Assembly (NCBI GenBank): GCA_025927935.1
Contig: JAICKM010000456.1
Location: 1-5,906 of the forward strand
From: Chloroflexia bacterium
GTDB taxonomy: Bacteria > Chloroflexota > Chloroflexia > QHBQ01 > JADMIH01
Length of the DNA stretch: 5,906 nt
Reading direction: 5' to 3'
The stretch's first letter is position 1; every line of letters starts with the position of its first letter. Shown here one piece after another: positions 4,625 through 5,906 of the stretch. The notes under the pieces were generated by a model. That model was given only the letters and a program-made list of their open reading frames with translations, was not told where the DNA came from and ran no database searches. The translations under genes were made by a program, and so were the position numbers.

Positions 4625-5906
4625 ATGCGCGGCATGATGCAGCAACGGAGATGGGGGATCGGCCTGGCGATCCTGGCCCTGATGATGGTGGCGAGTGGCG
4701 GGGCGGCGCAGGCCGGGCCGAAACCGCCCGCCGCAGCGCCGCCTCCGGCGGCCGTGCGCCCGGCGGGGCCGTCCGGGGGGCTGCCCGCGGCGCTGCCGCA
4801 GACTTTCTGGCTCGGCGTCGCCAGCCAGCCCGACGGCCTGGACTGGATGACCGGTTCGGGCGTGCCCTGGAACGCGCGCTACCAGTACCTGACGGGCGGC
4901 GTGAACACCGGCCACGGCTGGAGCACCTGGAACACCCCGGCGGGCGAGTTTGCCCGCTACTACCTGGAGGCCAGCGCCAGCGCCCACTACCTGCCGGTCT
5001 TCACGTACTATCAACTGTTATCGTCGAGTCCCGCCGTGGGCGGCAGCGAACCGGAGCGCGACTTCAACAACCTGAACAACCCGGCGACGATGGCCGCCTA
5101 CTATGCCGACTTCCAACTCCTGCTGACCAAAGTGGCCGCCTTCGGGCGCCCCGCGCTCATCCATGTGGAACCCGACCTGTGGGGCTTTATGCAGCAGCGG
5201 GTGGCCGGCACGACCAACTCCGCGGCGGATGTACCGGCGTCTGTGGCCTCGTCGGGCTACGGCGCCGTGGCGGGCTATCCCAACACAGTGCAAGGGTTTG
5301 CCCAGGCGCTACTCCACCTGCGCGATACCATCGCCCCCAACGCGCTGCTGGCAATCCACGCCTCGGACTGGGGCTGGGGCGGCGCCGACATCGGCATCAG
5401 CACCGATCCGACCCTGGACGCCACGGCCGCCGGCAGCAAAGTCGGCGCGTTCCTGCGCACGGCGGGGCTGGCGGGCAATCCGGCAGGCACCTCATCGTGG
5501 GACCTGGTCTTCACCGATCTCTCGGACCGCGACGCCGGATGGTACCAATTGGTGGCGGGGGACGGCGGCGCGCACTGGTGGGACCTCAGCAACCAGACCT
5601 TCCCCAACTTCGACCGCTACCGGACCTATGTGGCCGCGCTGAACGCCGCGACCGGGCGGCGCATCGTGCTCTGGCAGTTGCCCATCGGCAACACGCTCAT
5701 GCGGAGCTGCGACAACACTACCGGGCACTACCAGGACAACCGGGTGCAGGGCCTGCTGGGCAACAACGGGGCGGCGCTGCCTGCCTGGATCGCCGCGGGC
5801 GTGGTGGGGCTGCTCTGGGGCGCGGGCGAGTGGGACACCACGATGAACGTCGACGCCCGCGGCGACGGCGTAACCAACCCGGCGCCGATCAACGGCAACA
5901 CGGGCC
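4625..5906 (+). CDS. Secreted Trp-rich protein, possibly glycoside-hydrolase-like (3' truncated)
   Basis: The frame is open from 4625 to the window end (427 residues seen, no stop). The N-terminus is a Sec signal peptide: QRR, hydrophobic WGIGLAILALMMVAS, and a likely cut after AQA (residue 30). A Pro/Ala-rich linker follows to about 52. The remainder is rich in Trp, Tyr, Asn and Gly. It alternates short hydrophobic strands with acidic motifs, as in a TIM-barrel glycoside hydrolase: LPVFTYYQLL (123-132), ALIHVEPDLWGF (177-188), LLAIHASDWGWG (241-252), WDLVFTDLSDRD (292-303), RIVLWQLPIGN (346-356) and GLLWGAGEWD (395-404). Glu182, Asp184, Asp248, Asp298 and Glu402 are candidate active-site acids. 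The VEPD motif loosely recalls GH6 enzymes, but I cannot assign a family. It may be a conserved secreted protein of unknown function. The last residues (ARGDGVTNPAPINGNTG) may begin a calcium-loop or linker region. Confidence 0.8.
   Translation, partial: MRGMMQQRRWGIGLAILALMMVASGGAAQAGPKPPAAAPPPAAVRPAGPSGGLPAALPQTFWLGVASQPDGLDWMTGSGVPWNARYQYLTGGVNTGHGWSTWNTPAGEFARYYLEASASAHYLPVFTYYQLLSSSPAVGGSEPERDFNNLNNPATMAAYYADFQLLLTKVAAFGRPALIHVEPDLWGFMQQRVAGTTNSAADVPASVASSGYGAVAGYPNTVQGFAQALLHLRDTIAPNALLAIHASDWGWGGADIGISTDPTLDATAAGSKVGAFLRTAGLAGNPAGTSSWDLVFTDLSDRDAGWYQLVAGDGGAHWWDLSNQTFPNFDRYRTYVAALNAATGRRIVLWQLPIGNTLMRSCDNTTGHYQDNRVQGLLGNNGAALPAWIAAGVVGLLWGAGEWDTTMNVDARGDGVTNPAPINGNTG

Noticed and set aside
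5163..5642. Second open frame (159 residues) inside the secreted protein gene
   Set aside because: It is Arg/Pro/Thr-rich and out of frame with the longer frame, which has a signal peptide and coherent Trp/Asp motifs. It is a compositional shadow.

Overview
The window is GC-rich bacterial DNA. It carries four chromosomal genes plus the 3' end of a fifth, and no phage, plasmid, CRISPR, tRNA or rRNA signal that I can see. The gene mix is an HtrA-like PDZ protein, an M55 D-aminopeptidase, a LysM protein, a membrane-anchored Ser/Thr kinase and a secreted Trp-rich protein. Together with a dispersed palindromic repeat of the 'ATTCTGAGCGCAGCGAAGAAT' kind, it suggests a member of the Chloroflexota. 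That assignment is inference from style, not proof.

Layout, left to right. 1-267 (+) is the C-terminal PDZ domain of a protein cut by the window edge, probably an HtrA-type serine protease. It converges on 330-1139 (-), an intact DppA-like zinc D-aminopeptidase, and a GC-rich hairpin at 290-325 separates the two stops. 1140-1563 has no gene. It holds two tandem copies (period 119 bp) of a hairpin-forming repeat and a second GC hairpin that probably ends the next gene. 1564-1974 (-) encodes a 136-residue protein made of two LysM domains, with no signal peptide. 1975-2435 is a divergent intergenic region with a plausible promoter and two small palindromes. 2436-4430 (+) encodes a 664-residue kinase: catalytic domain, degenerate TPR-like segment, Pro/Ala-rich linker, one membrane helix and an Ala/Pro-rich outer segment. 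A strong hairpin (4440-4486) follows. A sigma70-like promoter (4550-4579) then drives a secreted protein that begins at 4625 and runs off the right edge.

The genes are mostly separate transcription units rather than one operon. A loose cell-envelope theme can be inferred: PDZ protease, peptidoglycan-type binding domain, D-amino-acid peptidase, membrane kinase and exported carbohydrate-enzyme-like protein. Nothing in the sequence proves that they work together. The least explained items are the secreted protein, the repeat pair, the leaderless LysM protein, and the partly duplicated TPR segment and unrecognised outer domain of the kinase.
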